Shown here: positions 17,124 through 27,052 of the stretch, one piece after another
Layout: each line of letters starts with the position of its first letter
Numbering within the stretch: position 1 is the stretch's first letter
Assembly (NCBI RefSeq): GCF_005876985.1
Contig: NZ_VAHD01000003.1
Location: forward strand, 434,001 to 498,000
Direction: 5' to 3'
DNA: 64,000 nt
Source: Rhodoferax bucti
GTDB taxonomy: Bacteria > Pseudomonadota > Gammaproteobacteria > Burkholderiales > Burkholderiaceae_C
Program-made: the position numbers and the translations under genes
Notes under the pieces: generated by a model
What the model saw: only the letters and a program-made list of their open reading frames with translations
What the model was told of the DNA's origin: nothing
Databases searched by the model: none

Positions 17124-19832
17124 TTAGGCGTACAAGGGGTTCACTTTGTCAGCGTTGATGCCGTACTTGGCGATGGCTTCTGCCACCTTGGCCACGGGCA
17201 CCACACCGTCTTCGCTCAGGGCCTTCAGGGCGGCGACCACGATGTAGTGGCGGTTCACCTCGAAGTGCTCACGCAGCTTGCTGCGGAAGTCGGAGCGGCC
17301 GAAGCCGTCGGTGCCCAGCACCTTGTAGGTACGGCCCTTGGGCACGAAAGGACGGATCTGCTCAGCGTAGGCCTTCATGTAGTCGGTAGACGCGATCACG
17401 GGGCCGGTGGACTTACCCAGTTGCTCGGCAACAAACGGAACACGCGGTGTTTCCAGCGGGTGCAACAGGTTCCAGCGGTCAGCGTCCTGGCCGTCGCGGG
17501 TCAGTTCGTTGAAGCTTGGGCAGCTCCACACGTCAGCGCCGATGCCCCAGTCTTTTTCGAGCAGCTCTTGCGCCGCAATGCTTTCGCGCAGGATGGTGCC
17601 GGATCCCAGCAACTGCACGCGTGGTGCTTTGGCGGTGAGCGCAGGGCCGGCCTTGCACTGGTACATGCCCTTGATGATTTGCTCTTCCGTGCCGGGCTGC
17701 AGGCCGGGCATGGGGTAGTTTTCATTCAACAGGGTCAGGTAGTAGAAGACGTTGTCTTGCTTCTCGACCATGCGCTTCAAACCGTGGTGCAGGATCACGC
17801 CGACTTCGTGGGCGAAGGTCGGGTCGTAAGAAACGCAGTTCGGGATGGTGCCAGCCATGATGTGGCTGTGGCCGTCTTCGTGCTGCAGGCCTTCACCGTT
17901 CAGGGTGGTGCGGCCGGACGTGCCGCCCAACAGGAAGCCGCGGGCTTGCATGTCGCCAGCCGCCCAGGCCAGGTCGCCGATGCGCTGGAAGCCGAACATC
18001 GAGTAGTACACGTAGAACGGCACCATGATGCGGTTGCTGGTGGAGTAGCTGGTGGCCGCTGCAATCCAGCTGCTCATGCCGCCGGCTTCGTTGATACCTT
18101 CTTGCAGGATCTGGCCCTTGGTGTCTTCTTTGTAATACATGACCTGGTCTTTATCGACCGGGGTGTACTGCTGGCCAGCGGGGTTGTAGATGCCCACTTG
18201 GCGGAACAAGCCTTCCATACCGAAGGTACGGGCCTCGTCCACCAGAATCGGCACCACGCGTGGGCCCAAGGCCTGGTCGCGCAGCAACTGGGTCAGGAAA
18301 CGCACATAAGCTTGGGTGGTAGAAATTTCACGGCCTTCGGCGGTGGGCTCCATCACGCTCTTGAACACGTCCAGGGACGGCACAGTAAAGCTCTCGTCCG
18401 CTTTAGTACGGCGGTGTGGCAGGTAGCCGCCCAAGGCCTTGCGGCGCTCGTGCAGGTACTTCATTTCAGGGGTGTCGTCTGCCGGCTTGTAGAAAGGCAG
18501 GTTGGGCAGCTCGCTGTCCGGCACGGGAATGTTGAAGCGATCGCGGAAGGCTTTGATGTCTTCGTCGGTCAGCTTCTTGGTCTGGTGAACGTTGTTTTTA
18601 CCTTCACCGGCCTTGCCCATGCCGAAGCCCTTGACGGTCTTGATCAGCAAGACGGTAGGCTGGCCCTTGTGGTTCACGGCCTTGTGGAAGGCGGCGTACA
18701 CCTTCTTGGAGTCGTGGCCGCCACGGCGCAGGTCGAAGATTTCTTCGTCCGACATCTTGGACACCATTTCCAGGGTGCGGGGGTCCTTGCCGAAGAAATG
18801 CTTACGGACGTAAGCGCCGTCATTGGCCTTCATGGCCTGGTAGTCGCCATCCAAGGTGTCCATCATCAATTTCTTGAGGGCACCTTCCTTGTCGCGCGCC
18901 AGCAGGGCATCCCAGCCGGAGCCCCACAGCAGCTTGATCACGTTCCAGCCGGCACCGCGGAATTCGCCTTCGAGCTCTTGCACGATCTTGCCGTTGCCGC
19001 GCACCGGGCCGTCCAGACGTTGCAAGTTGCAGTTAATCACGAACACCAGGTTGTCCAAGCCTTCGCGGGCGGCCAAACCGATGGCGCCCAGGGATTCGAC
19101 TTCGTCCATTTCGCCGTCGCCACAGAACACCCAAACCTTGCGGTTTTCGGTATTGGCAATGCCGCGGGCGTGCAGGTACTTCAGGAAACGGGCCTGGTAA
19201 ATCGCCATCAATGGGCCCAAGCCCATGGACACGGTGGGGAACTGCCAGAACTCAGGCATCAGCTTGGGGTGCGGGTAGCTGGAGAGGCCCTTGCCGTCCA
19301 CTTCCTGGCGGAAGTTGAGCAACTGCTCTTCCGTCAGGCGGCCTTCGAGGTAGGCGCGGGCGTACACACCGGGGGACACGTGGCCTTGGATGTACAAGCA
19401 ATCACCACCGTGATTTTCGCTTTCAGCGTGCCAGAAATGGTTAAAGCCGGCGCCAAAAAGGCTGGCCAGCGAGGCAAACGAGCCAATGTGACCACCCAAG
19501 TCCCCACCATCTGCGGGGTTGTGGCGGTTGGCCTTGACGACCATGGCCATGGCATTCCAGCGCATATAGGCGCGCAGGCGCTCTTCAATTTCCAGATTGC
19601 CAGGAGCGCGCTCTTCGTCTTGCGGCTCGATGGTGTTGACATAACCGGTGGTGGCCGAGAAAGGCATGTCGATGCTCTTCTGGCGAGCGTGCTCCAGCAA
19701 TTGCTCCAGCAGGAAGTGCGCGCGCTCGGGGCCTTCGGCTTCAATCACTGCGCTAAGCGCATCCATCCACTCACGGGTTTCTTGGCCGTCCACGTCGGAC
19801 GCGCCCAAAGGATTCTGGGGAACTGCTGCCAT
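17124..19832 (-). CDS. aceE: Pyruvate dehydrogenase E1, homodimeric type
   Basis: 902 residues, near the E. coli AceE length of 887. It decarboxylates pyruvate with thiamine diphosphate and acetylates the E2 lipoyl groups. The ThDP motif runs from WVFCGDGEMDEVESLGAIG to VFVINCNLQRLDGPVRGNG; the N-terminal region has YVNTIEPQDEE and HFWHAESENHGGD, and the active-site loop SYDPTFAHEVGVILHHGL is present in the C-terminal half. First gene of aceE-aceF-lpdA. The promoter lies in the 165-bp gap shared with a divergent sensor kinase, which contains an AT-rich inverted repeat that may be a control site. Confidence 0.97.
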   Translation of the reverse strand: MAAVPQNPLGASDVDGQETREWMDALSAVIEAEGPERAHFLLEQLLEHARQKSIDMPFSATTGYVNTIEPQDEERAPGNLEIEERLRAYMRWNAMAMVVKANRHNPADGGDLGGHIGSFASLASLFGAGFNHFWHAESENHGGDCLYIQGHVSPGVYARAYLEGRLTEEQLLNFRQEVDGKGLSSYPHPKLMPEFWQFPTVSMGLGPLMAIYQARFLKYLHARGIANTENRKVWVFCGDGEMDEVESLGAIGLAAREGLDNLVFVINCNLQRLDGPVRGNGKIVQELEGEFRGAGWNVIKLLWGSGWDALLARDKEGALKKLMMDTLDGDYQAMKANDGAYVRKHFFGKDPRTLEMVSKMSDEEIFDLRRGGHDSKKVYAAFHKAVNHKGQPTVLLIKTVKGFGMGKAGEGKNNVHQTKKLTDEDIKAFRDRFNIPVPDSELPNLPFYKPADDTPEMKYLHERRKALGGYLPHRRTKADESFTVPSLDVFKSVMEPTAEGREISTTQAYVRFLTQLLRDQALGPRVVPILVDEARTFGMEGLFRQVGIYNPAGQQYTPVDKDQVMYYKEDTKGQILQEGINEAGGMSSWIAAATSYSTSNRIMVPFYVYYSMFGFQRIGDLAWAAGDMQARGFLLGGTSGRTTLNGEGLQHEDGHSHIMAGTIPNCVSYDPTFAHEVGVILHHGLKRMVEKQDNVFYYLTLLNENYPMPGLQPGTEEQIIKGMYQCKAGPALTAKAPRVQLLGSGTILRESIAAQELLEKDWGIGADVWSCPSFNELTRDGQDADRWNLLHPLETPRVPFVAEQLGKSTGPVIASTDYMKAYAEQIRPFVPKGRTYKVLGTDGFGRSDFRSKLREHFEVNRHYIVVAALKALSEDGVVPVAKVAEAIAKYGINADKVNPLYA

Positions 19833-19919
19833 CGATGTCTCCTGGTTACTTTGGCGTAATTTAGTGCGGTCTGCCTAGTTTCTCATATTTATTTCAAAAT
19901 TTCAAATCATGCTTATGCG

Positions 19920-19934
19920 TTTCATATATTGAAA
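19920..19934. promoter_or_regulatory. Inverted repeat in aceE/sensor kinase intergenic region
   Basis: TTTCA-TATAT-TGAAA, an inverted repeat in an AT-rich stretch (about 19880-19940) between the divergent aceE and sensor kinase genes. The position, about 90 bp before aceE and 65 bp before the kinase start, would suit a regulator of either promoter. The binding factor is unknown; the neighbouring FixJ-type regulator is one candidate. Confidence 0.4.
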
Positions 19935-19997
19935 TATTTATGCTGCTTTGCAGCACTTGCGACATCGCCGTTGGCGCCCCTCCCCTACACTCGGGCC

Positions 19998-22544
19998 ATG
20001 CCTTTTTACAAAGTGATTGCCTTACCCAAACCCCTGGGAATCCCCACCGTCGATGGCGCCAAACGCTGGTGGCACCGGCTGACGCCCCACCGCCAGGACC
20101 GCTTTGCCATGCTGGCCCCCTTGGCGGCGGTGCTGCTGTTTTTTGCCGCCATCGTGGCCGCACTGGGCTATTTGCGTCTGGAAGAAATGGACCGCGAACA
20201 GGAAGCGGTGCAGCGCGACGTGGAATACACCCAGCAGCGCCTGCGCCTGCGCCTGCTGGAGCGGCAAGAGCAGATCACCCGCATTGCCCGCGAAATCGCC
20301 AACAAAGAAATCGACATCACCGACTTCAAACTCCGCGCCGCCAACCTGCTGGACCAGTACCCCGAAGTGCAGGCCATGGCCTGGATCGACGACAAACACC
20401 GCACCCGCGCCAGCCAGGGCATGGGTGCCACCGTGGTCGGCCCCTACCAGACCACCAGCGACGTGCTGCTCAGGGAAGACCGCCAAACCGGCTACAACCT
20501 GGCGCGCCAGCTCAACCAACTGGTCTATGTGCAGCCCCCCTTGGCCAAAGACCAAGCGCCGCTGCTACAGATGTTCATTCCCTTGGTGAGTAAAGGCCGG
20601 TTTGCCGGAGTGCTGATTACCGAATACTCCATCGATGGGCTGTACCGCTATGGCGTGCCGTCTGAGGTGTCCGCCCGCTACGCCATTTCGCTGCAGGATG
20701 CAGGCGGGCGCTTGCTCGCAGGCACTAGCATTCCCGGCCGCAAATTAGTGGGGCGCTTTCTGCCTTGGAGCAGCCCGGGCAACGAGTACTCCATGCCGGT
20801 CTCCCCGGTGGGTTCCGGGTTGGTGATCCGGGCCCAGACTTACCGGGCATCGCTGGGCGTGATCGGGAGCGGCTTGTTCTGGCTGGTAAGTGCTTTGAGT
20901 GTGCTGACCGCCTGGATGCTGATCGCCAACTGGCGCCATACCCGCCGCCGCGTCCAGGCCCAGCAGGCCTTGATGTCGGAAACCAACTTCCGCCGTGCCA
21001 TGGAAAACTCCATGCTCACCGGCATGCGCGCTATGGACTTGCAAGGCCGCATTACCTACGTGAATGCAGCCTTCTGCCAGATGACGGGCTGGACCGAGTC
21101 CGACCTCGTCGGCCGCACCGCCCCCTTCCCCTACTGGCCTGACAGCGAGCGCGAGCACGTAGCCGCACGGCTTGAAGAAGAACTCACCGGCAACGCCACC
21201 CCAGGCGGCATTCAGGTACGCGTCAAGCGCAAAGACGGCAGCCTGTTTGACGCCCGCCTCTATGTCTCCCCGTTGATCGACGCCATGGGCACCCAAACAG
21301 GCTGGGTCACCTCCATGACTGACATCACCGAACCCAACCGGGTGCGGGAACAGCTCACCGCCTCGCACCAGCGATTCACCACGGTGCTGGAAGCGCTGGA
21401 CGCCTCCATATCAGTGGCGCCTTTGGGCAGCGACGAACTGCTGTTTGCCAACAAGCTCTACCGCCAGTGGTTTGGCGTGCAGGCAGGCGGCCACCTGCAA
21501 CTGGTCGCCGAGGCCGGAATGCCCAACAACCCGACCAACGACGAGTCTGACGACAGCGTGGACTCTTTTGCCGGCCTGCCCACCAGCGCCCTGCCCGACA
21601 GCGACTCCGAAAGCGCCGACATTTTTGTGGACGCCCTGGGCAAATGGCTGGAGGTACGCACCCGCTACCTGAGCTGGGTGGATGGCCGCCTGGCGCAAAT
21701 GGTGATTGCCACCGACATCACCACCCGCCGCCTGGCCGAAGAGCAAGCCGCCATTCAGGCGGAGCGCGCCCAGACGGCCAGCCGCCTGATCACCATGGGT
21801 GAAATGGCCTCCAGCGTAGCCCACGAGCTCAACCAGCCGCTCACTGCCATCAACAACTACTGCAATGGCATGGTGTCGCGCATCAAAGATAAGCAGATCA
21901 GCGAGCCGGACCTGCTGGTTGCGCTGGAAAAAACCGCCAAGCAAGCCCAGCGCGCCGGCCAGATCATTCAGCGCATACGCAGCTTTGTGAAACGCAGCGA
22001 GCCCAACCGCACCCTGTCCGAAGTGCCCACCATGGTGGCCGAAGCTGTGGAGCTGGCGGAAATTGAGCTACGCAAATTCAATGTGCGGCTGAACCACTAC
22101 GTGGCCGCCCGCATCCCGCTGGTGATGGTGGACCCTATCCTGATCGAACAGGTGCTGGTCAACCTGCTGCGCAATGCGGCCGAGTCGATTGACTCCGCAC
22201 TGCGGCAAACCGCGGACCGCATCGTGGAGCTGCGTGTGCTACCCAAGCAGATCGACGGCAAGCCGGTAGTGGAGTTTTCGGTGCAAGACACCGGCAAGGG
22301 CTTGGCCCCCGAAGTCATGGCCCGCCTGTATGAAGCCTTCTACTCCACCAAGGCAGACGGCATGGGCATCGGGCTGTCTTTGTGCCGCTCCATCGTCGAG
22401 TCTCATCTGGGGCGGATGACGGCGGAGAACATCTACAATGGAGAAGACGTTGCGGGCTGCCGGTTTTCATTCTGGGTGCCCCTGAACGACACCGGCACAC
22501 TGACCTATGCAGAGCAGCCGGCCCCACAACCCAACCTCGGATAA
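19998..22544 (+). CDS. PAS-domain sensor histidine kinase, FixL/DctB-like
   Basis: 848 residues from the ATG at 19998 (the frame is open to 19929, but the first membrane helix follows this ATG normally). Order: transmembrane helix at ~37-58, a ~240-residue periplasmic sensor region, second helix (LFWLVSALSVLTAWMLIANW), PAS domain (FRRAMENSMLTGMRAMDLQG... with YVNAAFCQMTGWTESDLVG) and PAC segment (GWVTSMTDITEPN), a second PAS-like region from ~455, HisKA (MGEMASSVAHELNQPLTAI) and HATPase (NLLRNAAESID, VQDTGKGLAPEV, GMGIGLSLCRSIV). The signal is unknown; no heme-binding PAS is evident. It is divergent from aceE and 4 bp upstream of its probable partner regulator, so control of pyruvate metabolism is a plausible inference. 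Confidence 0.88.
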   Translation: MPFYKVIALPKPLGIPTVDGAKRWWHRLTPHRQDRFAMLAPLAAVLLFFAAIVAALGYLRLEEMDREQEAVQRDVEYTQQRLRLRLLERQEQITRIAREIANKEIDITDFKLRAANLLDQYPEVQAMAWIDDKHRTRASQGMGATVVGPYQTTSDVLLREDRQTGYNLARQLNQLVYVQPPLAKDQAPLLQMFIPLVSKGRFAGVLITEYSIDGLYRYGVPSEVSARYAISLQDAGGRLLAGTSIPGRKLVGRFLPWSSPGNEYSMPVSPVGSGLVIRAQTYRASLGVIGSGLFWLVSALSVLTAWMLIANWRHTRRRVQAQQALMSETNFRRAMENSMLTGMRAMDLQGRITYVNAAFCQMTGWTESDLVGRTAPFPYWPDSEREHVAARLEEELTGNATPGGIQVRVKRKDGSLFDARLYVSPLIDAMGTQTGWVTSMTDITEPNRVREQLTASHQRFTTVLEALDASISVAPLGSDELLFANKLYRQWFGVQAGGHLQLVAEAGMPNNPTNDESDDSVDSFAGLPTSALPDSDSESADIFVDALGKWLEVRTRYLSWVDGRLAQMVIATDITTRRLAEEQAAIQAERAQTASRLITMGEMASSVAHELNQPLTAINNYCNGMVSRIKDKQISEPDLLVALEKTAKQAQRAGQIIQRIRSFVKRSEPNRTLSEVPTMVAEAVELAEIELRKFNVRLNHYVAARIPLVMVDPILIEQVLVNLLRNAAESIDSALRQTADRIVELRVLPKQIDGKPVVEFSVQDTGKGLAPEVMARLYEAFYSTKADGMGIGLSLCRSIVESHLGRMTAENIYNGEDVAGCRFSFWVPLNDTGTLTYAEQPAPQPNLG

Positions 22545-22548
22545 CTGA

Positions 22549-23175
22549 ATGAGCTTGATCCCCAAAAAAGGAACGGTTTACGTAGTCGATGACGACGAAG
22601 CAGTACGCGATTCGCTGCAATGGCTACTAGAGGGCAAGGGGTACCGGGTTCGGTGTTTTGATTCCGCAGAGTCTTTCCTCAGCCGTTATGACGCCCGCGA
22701 AGTGGCGTGCCTGATTGTGGATATCCGCATGGGCGGCATGACCGGCTTGGAGCTGCAAAGCCGCCTGATCGAAGCCAAGTCCCCCCTACCTATCGTGTTC
22801 ATCACCGGCCATGGCGACGTGCCCATGGCGGTCGACAGCATGAAAAAAGGCGCTATGGACTTCATCCAGAAGCCTTTCAAGGAAGACCAGTTGGTCAGTC
22901 TGGTGGAGCGCATGCTCGACCACGCCAAAGACACCTTTGCCGACTACCAGTTGGCCGTCAACCGCGATGCCCTGCTCTCCAAACTCACCCTGCGCGAAAG
23001 CCAGGTGCTGGAGCGTATCGTGGCCGGCCGCCTGAACAAGCAAATTGCCGACGACCTGGGCATCAGCATCAAAACGGTGGAAGCGCACCGCGCCAACATC
23101 ATGGAAAAGCTCAGCGCCAACACCGTGGCCGATCTGCTGAAAATCGCCCTCGGCCAGAACGCACCCAAGACCTGA
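22549..23175 (+). CDS. FixJ-type LuxR response regulator
   Basis: 208 residues. Receiver domain: [18 protein letters not shown], phosphorylation at Asp58 in [45 protein letters not shown] with the conserved Thr and Lys. The C-terminal LuxR-type HTH reads [43 protein letters not shown]. This is the FixJ/TodT/StyR pattern, typically partnered with PAS kinases such as the gene 4 bp upstream. It should bind promoter DNA when phosphorylated; targets are not visible, though the divergent aceE promoter is close. A repeat-containing terminator begins one base after its stop. Confidence 0.9.
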   Translation: MSLIPKKGTVYVVDDDEAVRDSLQWLLEGKGYRVRCFDSAESFLSRYDAREVACLIVDIRMGGMTGLELQSRLIEAKSPLPIVFITGHGDVPMAVDSMKKGAMDFIQKPFKEDQLVSLVERMLDHAKDTFADYQLAVNRDALLSKLTLRESQVLERIVAGRLNKQIADDLGISIKTVEAHRANIMEKLSANTVADLLKIALGQNAPKT

Positions 23176-23176
23176 C

Positions 23177-23230
23177 GCTATCAACTTTATAGCTACCCGC
23201 GCCCGCCCCTTATCGGCTGCGGGCGTTTTT
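23177..23230 (+). terminator. Composite terminator after the FixJ-type gene
   Basis: Starting one base after the stop codon: a 26-bp palindromic repeat (23177-23202) that merges into a hairpin with arms CGCCCGC (23200-23206) and GCGGGCG (23219-23225), then TTTTT. Same design as the three leftward 60-bp units but with a different GC hairpin. Confidence 0.82.
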
Positions 23231-23245
23231 ACTTCAAGACGCACC

Positions 23246-24124
23246 ATGACAGCATCCACCACCGCCCAGATCATTGATGGCAACGCCCTCGCCGCCCAAC
23301 TCCGCGCCGACGTCGCACGCCGCACCGAAGCCCTTAAAGCCAAAGGCCTGACACCCGGTCTGGCCGTGGTGCTGGTGGGAGACAACCCCGCCTCGCAGGT
23401 GTATGTGCGCAACAAGGTCAAGGCCTGCTCGGATGCGGGCCTGCACTCGGTACTGGAAAAATACGACGCCAGCATGACCGAGGCCGAGTTGCTAGCCCGC
23501 GTAGAAGCGCTCAACAACGATCCGTCCATCCACGGCATCTTGGTGCAATTGCCACTGCCCGCCCACATCGATGCCAACAAAGTCATCGAGTCGATTGCGC
23601 CCGGCAAGGACGTGGACGGCTTCCATATCGCCAGCGCGGGCGCCCTGATGGTGGGCCAGCCTGGCTTCTGGCCTTGCACGCCCTACGGCTGCATGAAGAT
23701 GCTGGAATCGATTAACTATGACCTGCGCGGCAAACACGCGGTGGTCATCGGCCGCTCCAACATCGTGGGCAAGCCCATGGCCATGATGCTGCTGCAAAAG
23801 AGCGCGACCGTCACCATCTGCCACAGCGCCACACCCGACCTCAAGGCCATGACCCTGCAAGCTGACGTGATCGTAGCGGCCGTGGGCAAGCGCAACGTGC
23901 TGACGGCCGACATGGTCAAACCCGGTGCCGTCGTGATCGATGTGGGCATGAACCGCAACGACGAGGGCAAACTCTGCGGCGATGTGGACTACAAGGGCGT
24001 GAGCCAGGTGGCGGGTTACATCACCCCGGTGCCCGGCGGCGTGGGCCCCATGACCATCACCATGCTGCTGGTCAACACCATGGAGTCCGCCGAGCGCGAT
24101 GCGGCAGCCCGGGGGCTTGCGTAA
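23246..24124 (+). CDS. folD: Bifunctional methylenetetrahydrofolate dehydrogenase/cyclohydrolase
   Basis: 292 residues, the normal FolD size. It interconverts 5,10-methylene-THF, methenyl-THF and 10-formyl-THF with NADP. Signatures: [21 protein letters not shown] with the catalytic Lys, [13 protein letters not shown], the PGKDVDGFH segment, [11 protein letters not shown], the Rossmann motif [18 protein letters not shown], and [18 protein letters not shown] near the C terminus. It is a single gene after the two-component terminator; prlC follows after 60 bp. It shares the one-carbon pathway with glyA at the other end of the window. Confidence 0.97.
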   Translation: MTASTTAQIIDGNALAAQLRADVARRTEALKAKGLTPGLAVVLVGDNPASQVYVRNKVKACSDAGLHSVLEKYDASMTEAELLARVEALNNDPSIHGILVQLPLPAHIDANKVIESIAPGKDVDGFHIASAGALMVGQPGFWPCTPYGCMKMLESINYDLRGKHAVVIGRSNIVGKPMAMMLLQKSATVTICHSATPDLKAMTLQADVIVAAVGKRNVLTADMVKPGAVVIDVGMNRNDEGKLCGDVDYKGVSQVAGYITPVPGGVGPMTITMLLVNTMESAERDAAARGLA

Positions 24125-24184
24125 CCCGCCCCTGCCCGCATTTACTGATCTCTTTCCACGACTCTCGCTGAGACACCGGCCCTT

Positions 24185-26242
24185 ATGAATCCACTGCTCC
24201 AAAACGCCCCGCTTCCTCTTTTTGACCGCATTACCCCGGAAGACGTGGTGCCCGCGGTGGACGATCTGCTGGCACAAGCGGACACTGCGCTAGAGCAAGT
24301 CACTGCAGACAGCTTTCCGGCCGAGTGGACCGCCATCGCGTCGGTGCTGGATGTAGCCACCGAGCGCTTGGGCTTGGCATGGGGCGCCGTGAGCCACCTC
24401 AACAGCGTGGCCGATAGCCCCGAACTGCGTGCAGCCTACAACGCTGCCCTGCCCAAAGTGACAGAGTTCTGGACGCGCCTGGGTGCCGATGAGCGCCTGT
24501 TTGCAAAATACAAAGCGATCGACACGGCCAAGCTGAACGCGGAGCAACTGCAGGCCCATAAAAATGCCGTACGCAACTTTGTGCTGGGTGGTGCGGACCT
24601 GCAAGGCGCCGCCCGCGAGCGCTTTGCCGAAATTCAAGAAAAGCAAGCTGAGCTGGGCCAAAAGTTCAGCGAAAACACCCTCGATGCCACGGATGCATTC
24701 AGCTACTACGCCAGTCTGGCTGAGCTGGACGGTGTGCCTGCCGACGTAGTGCAAGCCGCCCGCAGTGCGGCAGAAGCCGAGGGCAAAGAGGGCTACAAGC
24801 TCACGCTCAAAATGCCTTGCTACCTGCCGGTGATGCAGTTCGCCACCAGCAGCGCGCTGCGGGGCATGCTGTACCGCGCCTATGCGACCCGTGCGTCACA
24901 AGAGGCCGCCGAAGAATTCCGCAAGTTTGACAACACAGAAGTCATCAATAGCATCCTGGCCCTGCGCAAAGAAGAGGCGCAGTTATTGGACTACCCCGAC
25001 TTCGCCACCCTGTCCGTCGTTCCCAAAATGGCCGACTCGCCCGACACGGTGATTCGCTTCTTGCGCGACCTGGCCCGCAAAGCGCGCCCATTCGCGGAGA
25101 GAGACGTGGCCGACCTGCGCGCCTTTGCCAAAGACGAATTGCGACTGGACGACCCGCAACCCTGGGACTGGCCCTACATCTCGGAAAAGCTCAAGGAAGC
25201 CCGCTACGCCTTTAGTGAGCAAGAGGTCAAACAGTACTTCACCGCCCCCAAGGTGCTCGCCGGTTTGTTCAAAATCATCGAAACCTTGTTCGATGTGGAA
25301 ATCAGCCCCGACACAGCCCCAATCTGGAACCCCGGCGTGTCGTTTTACCGCATGGAACGCGTGGGCCCCCAAGGTCGTAACCTGATCGGCCAGTTTTACC
25401 TGGACCCCAGTGCCCGCAGCGGCAAACGCGGCGGCGCCTGGATGGACGATGTGCGCACCCGCTGGCTGCGCCCCGACACCGGCGTGCTGCAAACCCCGGT
25501 GGCGCACCTGGTCTGCAACTTTGCGGACGGCGTGGAAGTCGATGGCGTCAAAAAACCTGCGCTGTTGTCGCACGATGACGTAACGACACTGTTCCACGAA
25601 TTCGGGCACGGGCTGCACCACATGCTCACCCAGGTGAATGAGCGCGACGTATCCGGCATCAGCGGTGTCGAGTGGGATGCGGTGGAGCTGCCCAGCCAGT
25701 TCATGGAAAATTTCTGCTGGGAGTGGAGTGTGCTGCAACACATGACCGCCCATGTCGATACCGGCGAGCCACTGCCGCGCGCTTTGTTTGACAAAATGCT
25801 GGCCGCCAAAAACTTCCAGAGCGGCATGCAAACCCTGCGGCAAATCGAATTCGCGCTGTTTGACATGCTGCTGCACTCCCAGCACACTCCGGGCGACGAC
25901 ATCATGCCCTTGCTCCAGCAAGTGCGGGACGAAGTAGCGGTGTTGCAATCCCCTGCGTGGAGCCGCACAGCGCACACCTTCAGCCACATTTTTGCCGGTG
26001 GCTACGCAGCCGGGTACTACAGCTACAAGTGGGCCGAAGTACTCAGTGCGGACGCCTACGCAGCATTTGAAGAAACCGCCGCACCGGATGGCAGCGCCAA
26101 CCCGGAAACCGGCAAGCGCTACCGTACGGCCATTCTGGAAGCCGGCGGCAGCCGACCTGCCATGGAGTCGTTCAAGGCATTCCGGGGGCGCGAGCCTTCG
26201 CTGGACGCTTTGTTGCGCCACCAAGGCATGACGACTCAATAA
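24185..26242 (+). CDS. prlC: Oligopeptidase A (M3 family)
   Basis: 685 residues, matching PrlC/OpdA (680 in E. coli). It is a cytoplasmic zinc metallopeptidase that degrades oligopeptides, including cleaved signal peptides. The zinc site is TLFHEFGHGLHHML (HExxH with both His and the Glu), with the downstream Glu ligand in SGVEWDAVELPSQFMENF. The C-terminal YAAGYYSYKWAEVLSADAYAAFEE is also characteristic. The ATG follows folD by 60 bp and the two may be cotranscribed. Nothing unusual is visible. Confidence 0.95.
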   Translation: MNPLLQNAPLPLFDRITPEDVVPAVDDLLAQADTALEQVTADSFPAEWTAIASVLDVATERLGLAWGAVSHLNSVADSPELRAAYNAALPKVTEFWTRLGADERLFAKYKAIDTAKLNAEQLQAHKNAVRNFVLGGADLQGAARERFAEIQEKQAELGQKFSENTLDATDAFSYYASLAELDGVPADVVQAARSAAEAEGKEGYKLTLKMPCYLPVMQFATSSALRGMLYRAYATRASQEAAEEFRKFDNTEVINSILALRKEEAQLLDYPDFATLSVVPKMADSPDTVIRFLRDLARKARPFAERDVADLRAFAKDELRLDDPQPWDWPYISEKLKEARYAFSEQEVKQYFTAPKVLAGLFKIIETLFDVEISPDTAPIWNPGVSFYRMERVGPQGRNLIGQFYLDPSARSGKRGGAWMDDVRTRWLRPDTGVLQTPVAHLVCNFADGVEVDGVKKPALLSHDDVTTLFHEFGHGLHHMLTQVNERDVSGISGVEWDAVELPSQFMENFCWEWSVLQHMTAHVDTGEPLPRALFDKMLAAKNFQSGMQTLRQIEFALFDMLLHSQHTPGDDIMPLLQQVRDEVAVLQSPAWSRTAHTFSHIFAGGYAAGYYSYKWAEVLSADAYAAFEETAAPDGSANPETGKRYRTAILEAGGSRPAMESFKAFRGREPSLDALLRHQGMTTQ

Positions 26243-26291
26243 TCGGCCCACTCCGGCGCATCTTTCATTTCCATTTCAAAGGATGACTACT

Positions 26292-26936
26292 ATGCAACTC
26301 CGCACATCGCGTCTCCTGGGCTTCGGCTTGGCCATGCTGACCGTGACCGGAATGTCGGGCGCGCAAGGCGTTTACAAAATCGTCGGGTCAGATGGCAAAG
26401 TCACTTTTTCTGACAAACCACCTGCTGCCGGACAAGCCACCACGGCAAACACCGGCAGCTCGTCAGCGAACAACGCCGGGGGCAGCGATTTGCCATTTGA
26501 ATTGCGGCAAGTGACATCCAAATACCCGGTGACCCTTTACTCATCCGCTCAGTGCGCTCCTTGCGATACGGGCAGGACCCTGCTCAAGTCCCGCGGCGTA
26601 CCCTTCAACGAAAAAACCATTTCCACTTCTGAAGACAATGAGGCTCTGCAGCGCTTGGCAGGCGAGGCGAGCCTGCCTTTTGCCACGATAGGCGGGCAAA
26701 AGCTCAAAGGATTTTCGGAAGTCGAATGGACGCAGTACCTGGACGCGGCGGGCTACCCCAAGAGCCCCATGCTGCCCAAGTCTTACCGCTACCCGGCGGC
26801 TACGCCCTTGGTCACCGTGCAAAAAGCGGCGCCTGCCAAACCGGAAGCTGCGGCAAAACCCACTGCAGTTGAACCTGCCGCGTTGCCCTCGCCATCGGCA
26901 CCATCCCCGTCCAACCCGGCTGGAATTACGTTCTGA
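26292..26936 (+). CDS. DUF4124/glutaredoxin-like secreted protein
   Basis: 214 residues. The ATG at 26292 is preferred over the in-frame ATG at 26283 because AAAGG (26278-26282) is then correctly spaced. A signal peptide (LLGFGLAMLTVTGMSGAQG) precedes a DUF4124 domain (VYKIVGSDGKVTFSDKPP), then a glutaredoxin-like domain with YSSAQCAPCDTGRTLLKSRGVPFNEKTI (CxxC-type redox site) and a later SLPFATIGGQKLKGFSE with the cis-Pro region. A Pro/Ala-rich tail ends the protein. Probably a periplasmic thiol-disulfide protein; partner unknown. Fairly common in Burkholderiales as a single gene. Confidence 0.8.
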   Translation: MQLRTSRLLGFGLAMLTVTGMSGAQGVYKIVGSDGKVTFSDKPPAAGQATTANTGSSSANNAGGSDLPFELRQVTSKYPVTLYSSAQCAPCDTGRTLLKSRGVPFNEKTISTSEDNEALQRLAGEASLPFATIGGQKLKGFSEVEWTQYLDAAGYPKSPMLPKSYRYPAATPLVTVQKAAPAKPEAAAKPTAVEPAALPSPSAPSPSNPAGITF

Positions 26937-27052
26937 GCATCAGGCACCGTGCTGTACACCCGATCAAGGTCGGGAGCACCTCAAGCTTTTGACGTTGACG
27001 CAGCGTAGTTTGGAAAAAACGCACCAGAGTCATGCGATAATATCGGCTGTCA

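Noticed and set aside
15885..19859. 1,324-residue open frame antisense to aceF and aceE
   Set aside because: Long antisense frames are common in GC-rich DNA with strong codon bias; it opposes two certain genes and has low-complexity His/Val/Gly composition without domains.
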